31,238 nucleotides of DNA from Bdellovibrionaceae bacterium UBA2339. Its GTDB lineage: Bacteria; Bdellovibrionota; Bdellovibrionia; Bdellovibrionales; JAMPXM01. Position numbers and translations under genes: made by a program. This document shows, one piece after another, positions 1 through 7,563 of the stretch. Location: assembly GCA_002344785.1 (NCBI GenBank), contig DDUL01000020.1, positions 1 to 31,238 on the forward strand. The letters are read 5' to 3'. Within the stretch, counting starts at the first letter, position 1. Every line of letters starts with the position of its first letter. The notes below the pieces were generated by a model. That model was not told the DNA's origin, did no database searches, and worked only from the letters and a program-made list of their open reading frames with translations.

Positions 1-1
1 C

Positions 2-1450
2 GCCGATGGCGAGTTCGCCGACGTCTCGCCTGCGGATCTGAAAGACCAGATCATGACCGTTGAGTATCGCTATGACCACATTCAGCGAGCGACGGCGGCG
101 GCCCGCAAGGCGTTTGTGACTTGGTCGCGACTGAGCATGGATGAGAGAGTCGCGTATTTGCGAAAACTCAAAGAAGTTTACGTCGCCCACGCCGATGCGA
201 TGGCGGAGTTGATCGCTCGCGATACGGGTAAGCCGCTCTGGGACTCGACAACTGAGGCGAAGGCCTTGGCGAGCAAGATCGACATCACCTTGGATCATTC
301 GATGCGCCTGATTCGTGAAGAGAGATTCGCGAATGCATTGCCGGGTGTTGAAGGTGTGATTCGCCATCGACCGCGAGGCGTGATGGCCGTGTTGGGGCCA
401 TTTAATTTCCCCGCGCATCTTCCGAATGGACATATCATCCCGGCTCTGATGACCGGCAACACCGTCGTGTTCAAACCTTCGGAAGTCACTCCGGCCGTTG
501 GACAGTTTTTGGCGCAGCTGATCGACAAAGCCGGCTTGCCTCCAGGTGTTTTCAATTTGGTTCAAGGCGAAGGCGAAACGGGCCGACGTTTGGTGGCTGA
601 TGAGCTGGTCGACGGTGTGCTGTTCACGGGTTCGTACGAAACAGGACTTAAGATCAAGCAAAAGACTCTCGAGCAGTACTGGAAAATTCTCGCGCTCGAA
701 ATGGGCGGCAAGAACGCCACGATTGTGTGGAACGATGGCGACCTGAATAAGGCCGTTCACGACACAGTGGTCGGTGCCTTCATGTCGACGGGTCAACGCT
801 GTTCAGGAACAAGCCGAGTGATTTTGCATGATGAAATCGCGGATCAGTTCATTGAAAGGTTCTACGAAACTGCGAAGAAGCTCACGATCGGACACTGGAA
901 GGCGAACCCCTTCATGGGCCCTCTTATCAATGCGGGCGCTGTTGAAAAGTATCTGCGCTTTCAGGAGATTGCATCGCGAGAGGGAGCTGAGCGCTTGATG
1001 CGCGGTAAGGCGTTGGATCTTGATCATCAAGGCTACTATGTGACGCCGTCGATTTGCTTGGTTCCTGAGTTTCGCGAAGATTCGGTGTATCAGAAGACGG
1101 AAATTTTCGGTCCCAACGTATCCATCTACCGCACGCGGGATTTGGAACATGCCTTGAAGATCAATCGAAGCACCGGTTACGGCTTGGTCACCGCGATCTT
1201 TTCAAAGTCGAAGCAGGTTTATGAGGATGTGTTGTTGGGCGCACGCACGGGACTTGTGAACTGGAACCGCACCACCAACGGCGCAAGCTCTCGTCTGCCC
1301 TTTGGCGGCTTTGGAAAGTCGGGCAATGATCGTCCGTCCGCGGATTTCGCCGTGCTCTATTGCACGATGCCTGTTGCAAGTCTCGAGGATCCAACACCTT
1401 TGGATCTGAAATCTTCACCTCCGGGGTTGAACTTCCAGCCAATCAATTGA
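2..1450 (+). CDS. astD: Succinylglutamate semialdehyde dehydrogenase-like (5' end outside window)
   Basis: NAD-dependent aldehyde dehydrogenase most like AstD, which oxidises N-succinylglutamate semialdehyde to N-succinylglutamate in arginine degradation (AST pathway) in the cytosol. The frame is open back to base 2, so the N-terminus lies upstream; an ATG at 53 exists but would remove the expected start of the fold. Counting from that ATG, the cofactor motif FTGSYETG is at 191-198, the general-base Glu216 lies in LEMGGKN, and the catalytic nucleophile Cys250 lies in GQRCSG. The GPFNFPAHLPNGH segment (115-127) is typical of AstD. About 465 residues plus the missing part fits the usual 485-490. 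No other arginine-catabolism gene is visible here; mltG follows after 62 bases. A different ALDH substrate cannot be excluded. Confidence 0.85.
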   Translation, partial: ADGEFADVSPADLKDQIMTVEYRYDHIQRATAAARKAFVTWSRLSMDERVAYLRKLKEVYVAHADAMAELIARDTGKPLWDSTTEAKALASKIDITLDHSMRLIREERFANALPGVEGVIRHRPRGVMAVLGPFNFPAHLPNGHIIPALMTGNTVVFKPSEVTPAVGQFLAQLIDKAGLPPGVFNLVQGEGETGRRLVADELVDGVLFTGSYETGLKIKQKTLEQYWKILALEMGGKNATIVWNDGDLNKAVHDTVVGAFMSTGQRCSGTSRVILHDEIADQFIERFYETAKKLTIGHWKANPFMGPLINAGAVEKYLRFQEIASREGAERLMRGKALDLDHQGYYVTPSICLVPEFREDSVYQKTEIFGPNVSIYRTRDLEHALKINRSTGYGLVTAIFSKSKQVYEDVLLGARTGLVNWNRTTNGASSRLPFGGFGKSGNDRPSADFAVLYCTMPVASLEDPTPLDLKSSPPGLNFQPIN

Positions 1451-1512
1451 AGGCTAGTGAGGTGCTGCACCCAAGGTGCGGACCAGTTGTATGCAGGGGA
1501 GCTTAGGACGGC

Positions 1513-2724
1513 GTGAAAAAAGCTTTGATGATTGTGGGCGCCATGGTCTTGCTGGGTTTGGGATTCGGCGGCGCCGTGCTTTGGCAAGCGTGGCAGTTTG
1601 CTTCTCGTCCTGCGGGCTCGGACTCCAGCATTCAGGTGTTTGAAGTTCGCCCTGGCCAGAGTTTGCGGACAGTTGCGGCCAATCTCGAGGCCAAAGGCCT
1701 CATCACAAGTGAAAGAAATTTTCGTGCGCTCGCTCGCGTTCGTAATCTGAGCGGATCGATTCGCGCTGGTGAGTATGCTCTTCGCCAAGATCTGCGACCG
1801 AGTGAGATTCTGGATGTGCTCGCAAGTGGGCGAAGCATCGAATACATCGTCCGTGTCTCCGAGGGGTTGAACCTTTTCGAGATCGCTTCGATCGTCGAAC
1901 GTGCGGGATTGGGATCAGCTCAAGATTTTCTGAAACTCGTCAGAGATCGATCTAAAGTTAAGGAGCTCCTCGGTGAGCCACTTGAGAGTTTCGAAGGCTA
2001 TCTTTTTCCCGAAACCTACTTTGTGACTCGAGCTGCGGGGCAATGGGGTCTTGTTCGTCAAATGGTGGCGAAGTTCAAAGAACAATTTGCGCGCGTCGAG
2101 GGCGCAGATGAATTGGGTTTGAATCGCCACCAGCTAGTGACCCTCGCGAGTATTGTTGAGAAAGAAACGGGTGCGCCGGAGGAAAGACCGGTGATCAGTT
2201 CGGTGTTTCACAATCGCTTGCGAATTAAGATGCGTCTGCAGACTGATCCAACGGTGATCTACGGGATGTGGCGTGAGACAGGAGTTTGGAACGGTAAGAT
2301 CTCACGTGCGGATTTGCAGCGCCCGACGGCTTATAACACTTATGTGATTCCCGCGTTACCACCTGGTCCCATCGCCAACCCGGGATATCACGCCTTGCAA
2401 GCTGCGGCTCGCCCTGCGCAGTCGGAGTTTCTTTTCTTCGTATCAAGAAACGACGGCACACATGTGTTTTCGCGAAACTATGCTCAGCACAATGCTGCGG
2501 TCGCTGAGTATCAACTCAACGCGAGGGCGCGCGAGGGTAAATCTTGGCGCGATTTGCAAAAGCGCGATGCTGCACCTTCCAGCGTGAAAGAGGCCCAATC
2601 AAAGCCGCCATCCAATCCGCAGAAGCGGCCTGGAGCGCGGCCGACTCCCGCGAAAAAACCAACACCCAAGAAAAAACCTGCGGCCGGTTCACAGACGAAG
2701 TCTCAGCCGTCGGTCCGCCGATAA
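1513..2724 (+). CDS. mltG: Endolytic murein transglycosylase MltG
   Basis: MltG cleaves nascent peptidoglycan strands in the periplasm and so sets glycan chain length. An N-terminal membrane anchor spans residues 5-25. A LysM-like segment with FEVRPGQSLRTVA follows at about 43-105. The catalytic domain carries the conserved LASIVEKETGAPEER block, with the catalytic Glu at 216, and LQTDPTVIYG at 242-251. Residues 340-403 form a Pro/Lys/Ser-rich basic tail beyond the usual domain, probably disordered and specific to this lineage. The start chosen is GTG at 1513, with AGGA four bases upstream and AGGGGA further back; the ATG at 1528 would cut into the anchor. It lies 62 bases after the dehydrogenase gene and 22 bases before the next gene, so the three may be cotranscribed. 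Confidence 0.93.
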   Translation: MKKALMIVGAMVLLGLGFGGAVLWQAWQFASRPAGSDSSIQVFEVRPGQSLRTVAANLEAKGLITSERNFRALARVRNLSGSIRAGEYALRQDLRPSEILDVLASGRSIEYIVRVSEGLNLFEIASIVERAGLGSAQDFLKLVRDRSKVKELLGEPLESFEGYLFPETYFVTRAAGQWGLVRQMVAKFKEQFARVEGADELGLNRHQLVTLASIVEKETGAPEERPVISSVFHNRLRIKMRLQTDPTVIYGMWRETGVWNGKISRADLQRPTAYNTYVIPALPPGPIANPGYHALQAAARPAQSEFLFFVSRNDGTHVFSRNYAQHNAAVAEYQLNARAREGKSWRDLQKRDAAPSSVKEAQSKPPSNPQKRPGARPTPAKKPTPKKKPAAGSQTKSQPSVRR

Positions 2725-2746
2725 CGAGCTAATAGGGAGATTCAAC

Positions 2747-4666
2747 ATGCGAACTCAGCAAGGCCTTTTATCTTTGAGTCTAGCCACGTTTGTCGTCATC
2801 ACGATGTCGGCTTGCGTTTCGATTGAAAGCGCGGACTCGGCCGGATCGGCAAAGTCATCGACCGCGAAAAAGGGCGGCGTTTCTTCCAAGGAGAAATTAT
2901 CGCGACCCAATTGGGTCAATGAATCGGACGTCATCGCCGCTCGCTACACGCACTCTTGGTCCGAACTCTATCCGGAGATGGGTTCAGGAATGGGCTATCG
3001 CGAATATGACAAGCTCGCAACGGCGGTGCGCCCTGAGCTGGATGAGTTGAGTCAGAAGAAAAACTTAGAGTGGAAGAGTTGGCTGGCGACGGAAATTGCT
3101 CGGACTTCCGATCAGGAATTGCGCACGGATTTAGAGGTGCTGCTAGAGAAGGTCGAGCTTTCCATTGGCAGTCGCAAACTGGAAGACGAACTTGGCGTGA
3201 TTCCTTTTGAGCCGCTCACCAAGTCCGTCTTCTATTCGCTCTTGGGTCTTGTGAATGATCAGAATTCGGCCGATCGCAAGGCCGCGGCTGTAGACCGATT
3301 TCACAAGTATGTGTTCGGAGTTGAAATGGGTGGGGGTGTTCGCTCCAAGCCGCGATCACAGGCACTCATGCAGCTGACCGAAACGAAGATCAAAGAATAT
3401 TCTTCGGCAAAGGGTCCGTCGAGAGGACGCACGCTTTGGCCCAATCGACGCGAAGTCGAGCAGTACCTGAAGGATTCGCAAGGCTTGTTGATTGGCGTCG
3501 GGGATTTGCTCAAGAAATCCGGTCGTCAGGATTGGGAGAACGACTTCAAGGCGTTTTCTGATCAAGTTCATGTTTACGACGCTTGGGTGAAGAAGGAGAT
3601 CTTGCCGAAGTCTCGTCGTGATGATCGCGTGCCGATGAAGCTTTATGAATATTCGTTGAAGGCGCGAGGCATGGATATTTCGGCAAAGGATCTCGCGGCG
3701 CGCGCGCGAGTGGAGTGGAAAAAGAATCTGCAAGAGTACAGGCGCCTGGCTTCGGTCGTGGCGGAAAAGCATAAGCTCAAAGACAAATCTCCGGCTGCCG
3801 TCATTCTGCATTTGAAGCGTGAGATCGAGTCCGATCCGCAAAAGGTCTTGGCGGCCTATCATCGCGCGGATCAAGAGCTGTCGGAGGCCATTCGTCAGCG
3901 CGACTTGATGACACTGCCTTCGGCGCCGTTGCGGATTCGGCTGGCGAGTAAGGCGGAGAGCCTTGCTCAACCTGTTCCGCATTTGAACTCGCCCTCATTT
4001 GTGGGAAACACCGGCGAGCGTCCTGAGTTCGTGGTTCCTGTGGCCGATCCCAGCGCATTGGCGTTTGACGACTTTGCGTTCGCGGCGGCTGCAAAGTCGC
4101 TCACGGCGCATGAAGGTCGCCCTGGGCATGATTTGCAGTTCAGTTCGATGCTCGATCGTGGAGTTTCCATGATCCGCGCGAACTACGCTTTCAACAATGT
4201 GAACGTCGAGGGTTGGGGTCTTTACGCTGAATGGTTGATGATGCCGTCGATGAGTGACGAGGAGAAGCTTGGGTCGATGATGATGCGTATGATGCGCAAT
4301 GCGCGCATGTTCCTTGATCCCGAGCTTCACCTCGGCAAGCTCACGCCGGATCAAGCTAAGCGAATCATCGTTCGCGATGTCGGTATGACGGGCGTGTGGG
4401 CGGATTTGGAGTTGCGGCGGTATTTGTTTGAAATGCCGGGCCAAGCGCCGAGTTATTACTTTGGCTTGATGGAGTTGCTCAAGATTCGCGATGAAGTGAT
4501 GAAGCGAATGGGAGACAAGTTTCAGGAGCGATGTTTTCACGACGCCATCCTCGACGCCGGACTCTTGCCGCTGGGTACTTTGCGAAAGCGTATGGAAAGC
4601 TTGCAGTGTCCACTGGCAGTCCGGGACGTGAAGCCTGACAAGTCGATGCCGCCTCGTCAGGAGTAG
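2747..4666 (+). CDS. DUF885-family lipoprotein, putative metal-dependent hydrolase
   Basis: Predicted exported lipoprotein of 639 residues. A signal peptide ends in the lipobox MSAC, giving Cys23 as the lipidation site, followed by a Ser/Lys-rich linker to about residue 50. The body matches the DUF885 family. Its hallmark AHEGRPGHD is present with His455, Glu456 and His461, resembling a zinc-binding HExxH-type arrangement (HEGxPGH in the family). Family members are thought to be peptidase-like, but the substrate is unknown. The ATG has GGGAG seven bases upstream. The gene follows mltG by 22 bases and ends 30 bases from a converging gene, with no clear terminator between them. The family is recognised with good confidence; the activity is inferred. 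Confidence 0.85.
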   Translation: MRTQQGLLSLSLATFVVITMSACVSIESADSAGSAKSSTAKKGGVSSKEKLSRPNWVNESDVIAARYTHSWSELYPEMGSGMGYREYDKLATAVRPELDELSQKKNLEWKSWLATEIARTSDQELRTDLEVLLEKVELSIGSRKLEDELGVIPFEPLTKSVFYSLLGLVNDQNSADRKAAAVDRFHKYVFGVEMGGGVRSKPRSQALMQLTETKIKEYSSAKGPSRGRTLWPNRREVEQYLKDSQGLLIGVGDLLKKSGRQDWENDFKAFSDQVHVYDAWVKKEILPKSRRDDRVPMKLYEYSLKARGMDISAKDLAARARVEWKKNLQEYRRLASVVAEKHKLKDKSPAAVILHLKREIESDPQKVLAAYHRADQELSEAIRQRDLMTLPSAPLRIRLASKAESLAQPVPHLNSPSFVGNTGERPEFVVPVADPSALAFDDFAFAAAAKSLTAHEGRPGHDLQFSSMLDRGVSMIRANYAFNNVNVEGWGLYAEWLMMPSMSDEEKLGSMMMRMMRNARMFLDPELHLGKLTPDQAKRIIVRDVGMTGVWADLELRRYLFEMPGQAPSYYFGLMELLKIRDEVMKRMGDKFQERCFHDAILDAGLLPLGTLRKRMESLQCPLAVRDVKPDKSMPPRQE

Positions 4667-4696
4667 GCGTTCAGTCGAAGTTATGCGATCAAGACC

Positions 4697-5191
4697 TCAG
4701 CGAACGACTTTGCGGAATTCGTTGAGGCCCTGCTGATACTCGAAGGCATCGAGACGGCCCACGAGGTTTCGGTCAAAAGAGGGCGACAGGATTTCAGGTC
4801 GGCCGTCGCCGTTGAGATCTTGAATGGCGAGATTGGAAGCCTGGCCGTTGAAATTGAAGTACGCGTCTCGTGCGTCTGGAATTTCAATTCTCTCGACAAG
4901 TCGAGGAGCGCCGGAAGCGAGGGTTTGAAAGATTTCAAGATAGATATTGTCGCGTGTTTTCACCTTCGCGACGGTGAACTGCGAGCCATCACCCAGAAGA
5001 TCGGCCTGCGCGGTGGAGACGATCTTGCGATAGTCTTGAACGAGGTAGCCACGAGCACTTTGGCGGAGCTCGGGTTGCAAAACTGTGATCATCGCGATCA
5101 GCGCCATGCCGCCCATGACAAATCGAGCGAGAGATAACCAAGCCTCTGGTCGAACTTCGAATTTGCTCTGCAGTTTCAGTTGGCGTTTCAT
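4697..5191 (-). CDS. Small membrane-anchored FG-GAP/VCBS-like protein
   Basis: Protein of 164 residues, function unknown. One hydrophobic segment (about 20-39) follows a short basic N-terminus, so it is probably an inner-membrane protein with its C-terminus in the periplasm. Two calcium-loop-like motifs occur, ADLLGDGS (63-70) and QDLNGDGRPEI (124-134). The second is a textbook D-x-N-x-D-G loop as found in FG-GAP/VCBS beta-propeller repeats. Only about two blades' worth of sequence is present, far short of a full propeller. It converges with the DUF885 gene and diverges from the nitroreductase across about 325 bases. Coding status is supported by the motif and membrane pattern, not by a recognised family. 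Confidence 0.7.
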   Translation of the reverse strand: MKRQLKLQSKFEVRPEAWLSLARFVMGGMALIAMITVLQPELRQSARGYLVQDYRKIVSTAQADLLGDGSQFTVAKVKTRDNIYLEIFQTLASGAPRLVERIEIPDARDAYFNFNGQASNLAIQDLNGDGRPEILSPSFDRNLVGRLDAFEYQQGLNEFRKVVR

Positions 5192-5517
5192 GTTCGCTCC
5201 CTGATTCGATTGCGGTGATCGGCCTCGGTCTCTGTGAGCCTTGGACTTCCAGGGAAGTACTCAAGACACAACACACATACATTCAAGCGCAGTGCCAATT
5301 TGCGTCTCGAAATGAGAGTGGCGGGATTTAAATATGTCTGTGGTTTCAATGGTTTGGGCGATCGATCTGGCGTCGATTTTTTGGACAGTTGTCGTTGGCC
5401 TGTCGACCCAGGTTGAGAAGTTGAGTTAAGTGCCCGAAAACTTGATGATCTTTGTAAAGTTCTAGGGCGACCCGTATTTGACGGGCTCTCAAAAGTTAGT
5501 CAGCGATGAGGTTCAAG
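5192..5517. other. Divergent intergenic region
   Basis: No convincing gene is seen between the FG-GAP-like gene (minus) and the nitroreductase gene (plus). The interval must hold promoters for both. A possible sigma70-type pair for the plus gene is TTGTAA (5452-5457), a 17-base spacer and TATTTG (5475-5480). The inverted repeat CCCGT/ACGGG lies at 5471-5485 over the putative -10. Short open frames here lack ribosome sites and protein-like composition. Confidence 0.5.
5452..5485 (+). promoter_or_regulatory. Candidate promoter with overlapping inverted repeat for the nitroreductase gene
   Basis: TTGTAA (5452-5457) and TATTTG (5475-5480) are separated by 17 bases and would place a transcript start near 5487, about 30 bases before the start codon. 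The 5-bp inverted repeat CCCGT-ATTTG-ACGGG (5471-5485) covers the -10, where an operator would act. Both elements match consensus only partly, so this is a weak call. Confidence 0.3.
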
Positions 5518-6183
5518 ATGACAGCGGATCAGGCGGCACAAACCGAGAAGAGATTTGCGGAATTCAATCCGGACTTTCGCAAAGAGTTCTACCGATTGTT
5601 AGAAGCGCGCCGGTCGATTCGAAAGTTCAAACCAGATCCTGTCCCACCTGAAGTGCTCCAGCGTTTGCTGAATGCAGCGATGCAAGCGCCGAGTGGAAAG
5701 AATCGTCAGAACTGGAGATTCTTTGTATTGCAGGGAGAAGCCCGAGATCAGTACGTGCGGCTTTCACAGAAGAGTTGGCTCGGGATCAAGGACATTTTAG
5801 AGAAGCGACTCAAGCCTTCGCTGTATCAGTTCACAGAGCGATTCTTTTTCACTCTGGGTGAGGCTCCCGTGGTCATTCTCTGCTATTCCATGAACGATAA
5901 AGAGGAGCGCTATCACACATCCATCGGCTCTGTGTATATGGCCGTGGAGAACTTGAACTTGGCTTGCGTCGCCGAAGGCTTGGGCTGTTGCACCATGGGT
6001 GCACCGCTTGAGATCCGAGAAGATGTCGACAAGTTTCTCAAAGTGGATCAACGACCAGAGTACCAAGCGGGCGAGATGGAGTTGCTGTGCGGTATTGTGC
6101 TGGGTTGGCCGGATCATGATCCGCCGAAAGCGCCACGCCAAAGTGACGGGCGCGTTGAATGGATCACTTCGATCGAAAATTAG
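5518..6183 (+). CDS. Nitroreductase-family FMN oxidoreductase
   Basis: Member of the nitroreductase superfamily: FMN-dependent, cytosolic, normally dimeric enzymes that reduce nitro groups, quinones or flavins with NAD(P)H. Visible signatures are the FMN-phosphate-binding RRSIRKF (31-37) and APSGKNRQNW (57-66). The C-terminal half has the GSVYMAVENLNLACVAEGLGC segment that is common in the family. The start at 5518 is preferred because GAGG sits six bases before it; an in-frame ATG at 5506 has no such site. Length (221) is normal for the family. The physiological substrate cannot be told from sequence. It stands alone, with its own putative promoter and a shared hairpin downstream. Confidence 0.88.
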   Translation: MTADQAAQTEKRFAEFNPDFRKEFYRLLEARRSIRKFKPDPVPPEVLQRLLNAAMQAPSGKNRQNWRFFVLQGEARDQYVRLSQKSWLGIKDILEKRLKPSLYQFTERFFFTLGEAPVVILCYSMNDKEERYHTSIGSVYMAVENLNLACVAEGLGCCTMGAPLEIREDVDKFLKVDQRPEYQAGEMELLCGIVLGWPDHDPPKAPRQSDGRVEWITSIEN

Positions 6184-6214
6184 ACCGGATGCGGATGAGC
6201 ACTTCAAAAAGGAT

Positions 6215-6249
6215 CGGCGAACTCGGTGAGGGGCTTGCCGAGTTCGCCG
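6215..6249 (-). terminator. Hairpin between converging genes, likely terminator of the DUF4382 lipoprotein gene
   Basis: A perfect 12-bp inverted repeat (arms 6215-6226 and 6238-6249, loop 11 bases) lies between the nitroreductase stop and the stop of the minus-strand lipoprotein gene. Reading the minus strand, the stem is followed after four bases by five T residues (A run at 6206-6210), as in an intrinsic terminator. It may also slow plus-strand transcription, although the plus side has only a weak T-rich tail. Confidence 0.6.
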
Positions 6250-6255
6250 TGTGGT

Positions 6256-7380
6256 TTAGCCGTTGATCAAGTCGATCAACAGGTCGGGGTCATAAACAGG
6301 ATCAAGAATGATGTCGGGATCTGGCATCGGTGTTGGCGCAGGTGTAGGAGCCGGTGTCGGTGCGGGAGTAGGTTCTGGCATAGGTGTCGGCATCGGTGTC
6401 GGTGCGGGAGTGGGCTCTGGCATAGGCGTCGGCATCGGTGTCGGTGCAGGAGTGGGCTCCGGCATCGGCGTTGGTGCGGGTGTTGGTGCGGGAGTGGGCT
6501 CCGGCATCGGCGTTGGCGCCGGTGTTGGTGCGGGAGTGGGCTCCGGCATAGGTGTTGCCGCCGGTGTCGGTGCGGGAGTGGGTTCCGGCATAGGTGTTGC
6601 CGCCGGTGTCGGTGCGGGTGTCGGCGCGGGCGTCGGTGCCGGAGTTGGATTCACATCGGGATCTGGAGTTGGCGGAACTGGTACCAATCCGCAATTTGGT
6701 CCCTCACCCGAGCGATGGCAACGCAGGCAGCGCGTGTGAATCACCGGCTTAAGCAAGCAGCCGCCGTGACCTTGAAACACAATACTCTTCTTCAGATCGA
6801 AATCGACTGCGACACTATAATCGTGATTCTGATCGAGGCTCACACCTCCACCTTGAAACACAATCTTCAAGCCGCTTTGTTGCTGACTTGGCGTCTGCAG
6901 GACGCACTTACGACCATCGGCGTATCGCAACTCATTACCTGAAGGCGCGAGCAGCATTCGAATCTGATGCACACGCACTCCGCGTGGAAGACTCAAATTC
7001 GAAATGGGCAGTACAAGACCTTGAGTCTTCAGTGCCATGAGGTCGACGGGTCCGATATTCTCGCGAACGATCAAGCGTCCGACCCGCGAGCTTCCGCCCG
7101 CGATCATCTCCACTCTTTGAACATTCACCCAGACATGGCGAACGTTGGCGATCGGCGAGACAGGTCGCCCCTTGCTTTGCATTGTGCTGACTTCGTCATC
7201 GACGGCACCGAGTTCGATGGAGAGCTTGGGGGCATGTTGACTGGATGCCGAATTCTCACCATGCAGACCGAAGGCCTCGTCGACCGCCTGTGGCGTGTTC
7301 GAAGCTCCTTGGCAGCCCAGGAGCAGTGCGAGCCCGAGGACACCGACGATCCTTGTGGTGATTCGAATAGTGGGTTGCAT
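6256..7380 (-). CDS. DUF4382-type lipoprotein with proline-threonine repeat stalk
   Basis: Exported lipoprotein of 374 residues. The signal peptide ends in LLLGC with Cys23 as the acylation site. Residues of about 45-215 resemble DUF4382: VNVQRVEMI, then VDLMALKTQGLVLPISNLSLPRGVRVHQIRM-type strands, DFDLKKSIV and LLKPVI. A CxxCH motif follows (Cys218, Cys221, His222). The rest is a long stalk of PTPAP/PTPMPEP units ending near DPDIILDP. The ATG at 7380 is chosen because AGGAGG stands eight bases upstream; an ATG at 7407 would add residues before a normal signal peptide. The protein is probably surface- or periplasm-facing. The single heme-c-like motif may be chance. Function unknown. Confidence 0.8.
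   Translation of the reverse strand: MQPTIRITTRIVGVLGLALLLGCQGASNTPQAVDEAFGLHGENSASSQHAPKLSIELGAVDDEVSTMQSKGRPVSPIANVRHVWVNVQRVEMIAGGSSRVGRLIVRENIGPVDLMALKTQGLVLPISNLSLPRGVRVHQIRMLLAPSGNELRYADGRKCVLQTPSQQQSGLKIVFQGGGVSLDQNHDYSVAVDFDLKKSIVFQGHGGCLLKPVIHTRCLRCHRSGEGPNCGLVPVPPTPDPDVNPTPAPTPAPTPAPTPAATPMPEPTPAPTPAATPMPEPTPAPTPAPTPMPEPTPAPTPAPTPMPEPTPAPTPMPTPMPEPTPAPTPMPTPMPEPTPAPTPAPTPAPTPMPDPDIILDPVYDPDLLIDLING
6323..6651. repeat. Degenerate minisatellite coding for the Pro-Thr stalk
   Basis: Imperfect tandem units built from a GGTGTN/GGTGCGGGAGTG-like 6-base periodicity (plus-strand view) encode alternating PTPAP and PTPMPEP on the minus strand. Several longer copies of about 36-48 bases containing GGGAGTGGGCTCCGGCAT are nearly identical, as expected from recent duplication. 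The strong period leaves all nearby frames free of stops, so overlapping Gly-Val-rich frames on the plus strand are artefacts. Confidence 0.9.
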
Positions 7381-7563
7381 GATTTCGACCTCCTGCATGC
7401 TTCCCATGTTGAGGCCTGTTTGAAAAAACTCACAATAATTCTAGGGCCTTGCCTCGTTTCGAACGTCTCGAAGAGGGAAGCAAATCAAAGTGTCAAACTC
7501 GCATTCAAGGGCCGAGAAAAACTTCGACAGTTTTCGTGAGATTCGACTTTGTAGGGAGAGAAC

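Noticed and set aside
1451..1512. Terminator after the dehydrogenase gene
   Set aside because: GGTGC/GCACC repeats can pair only over a few bases and there is no T run.
3356..3982. 208-residue minus-strand frame inside the DUF885 gene
   Set aside because: Antisense to a well-supported gene, Arg/Leu-rich without motifs, no ribosome site.
6323..6651. CRISPR-like array
   Set aside because: The units are contiguous, coding and degenerate, without unique spacers.
6308..6739. Long Gly-Val-rich open frames on the plus strand opposite the Pro-Thr stalk
   Set aside because: They arise from the short repeat period of the stalk-coding DNA, which removes stops in every frame. They have no ribosome site and no protein-like composition.
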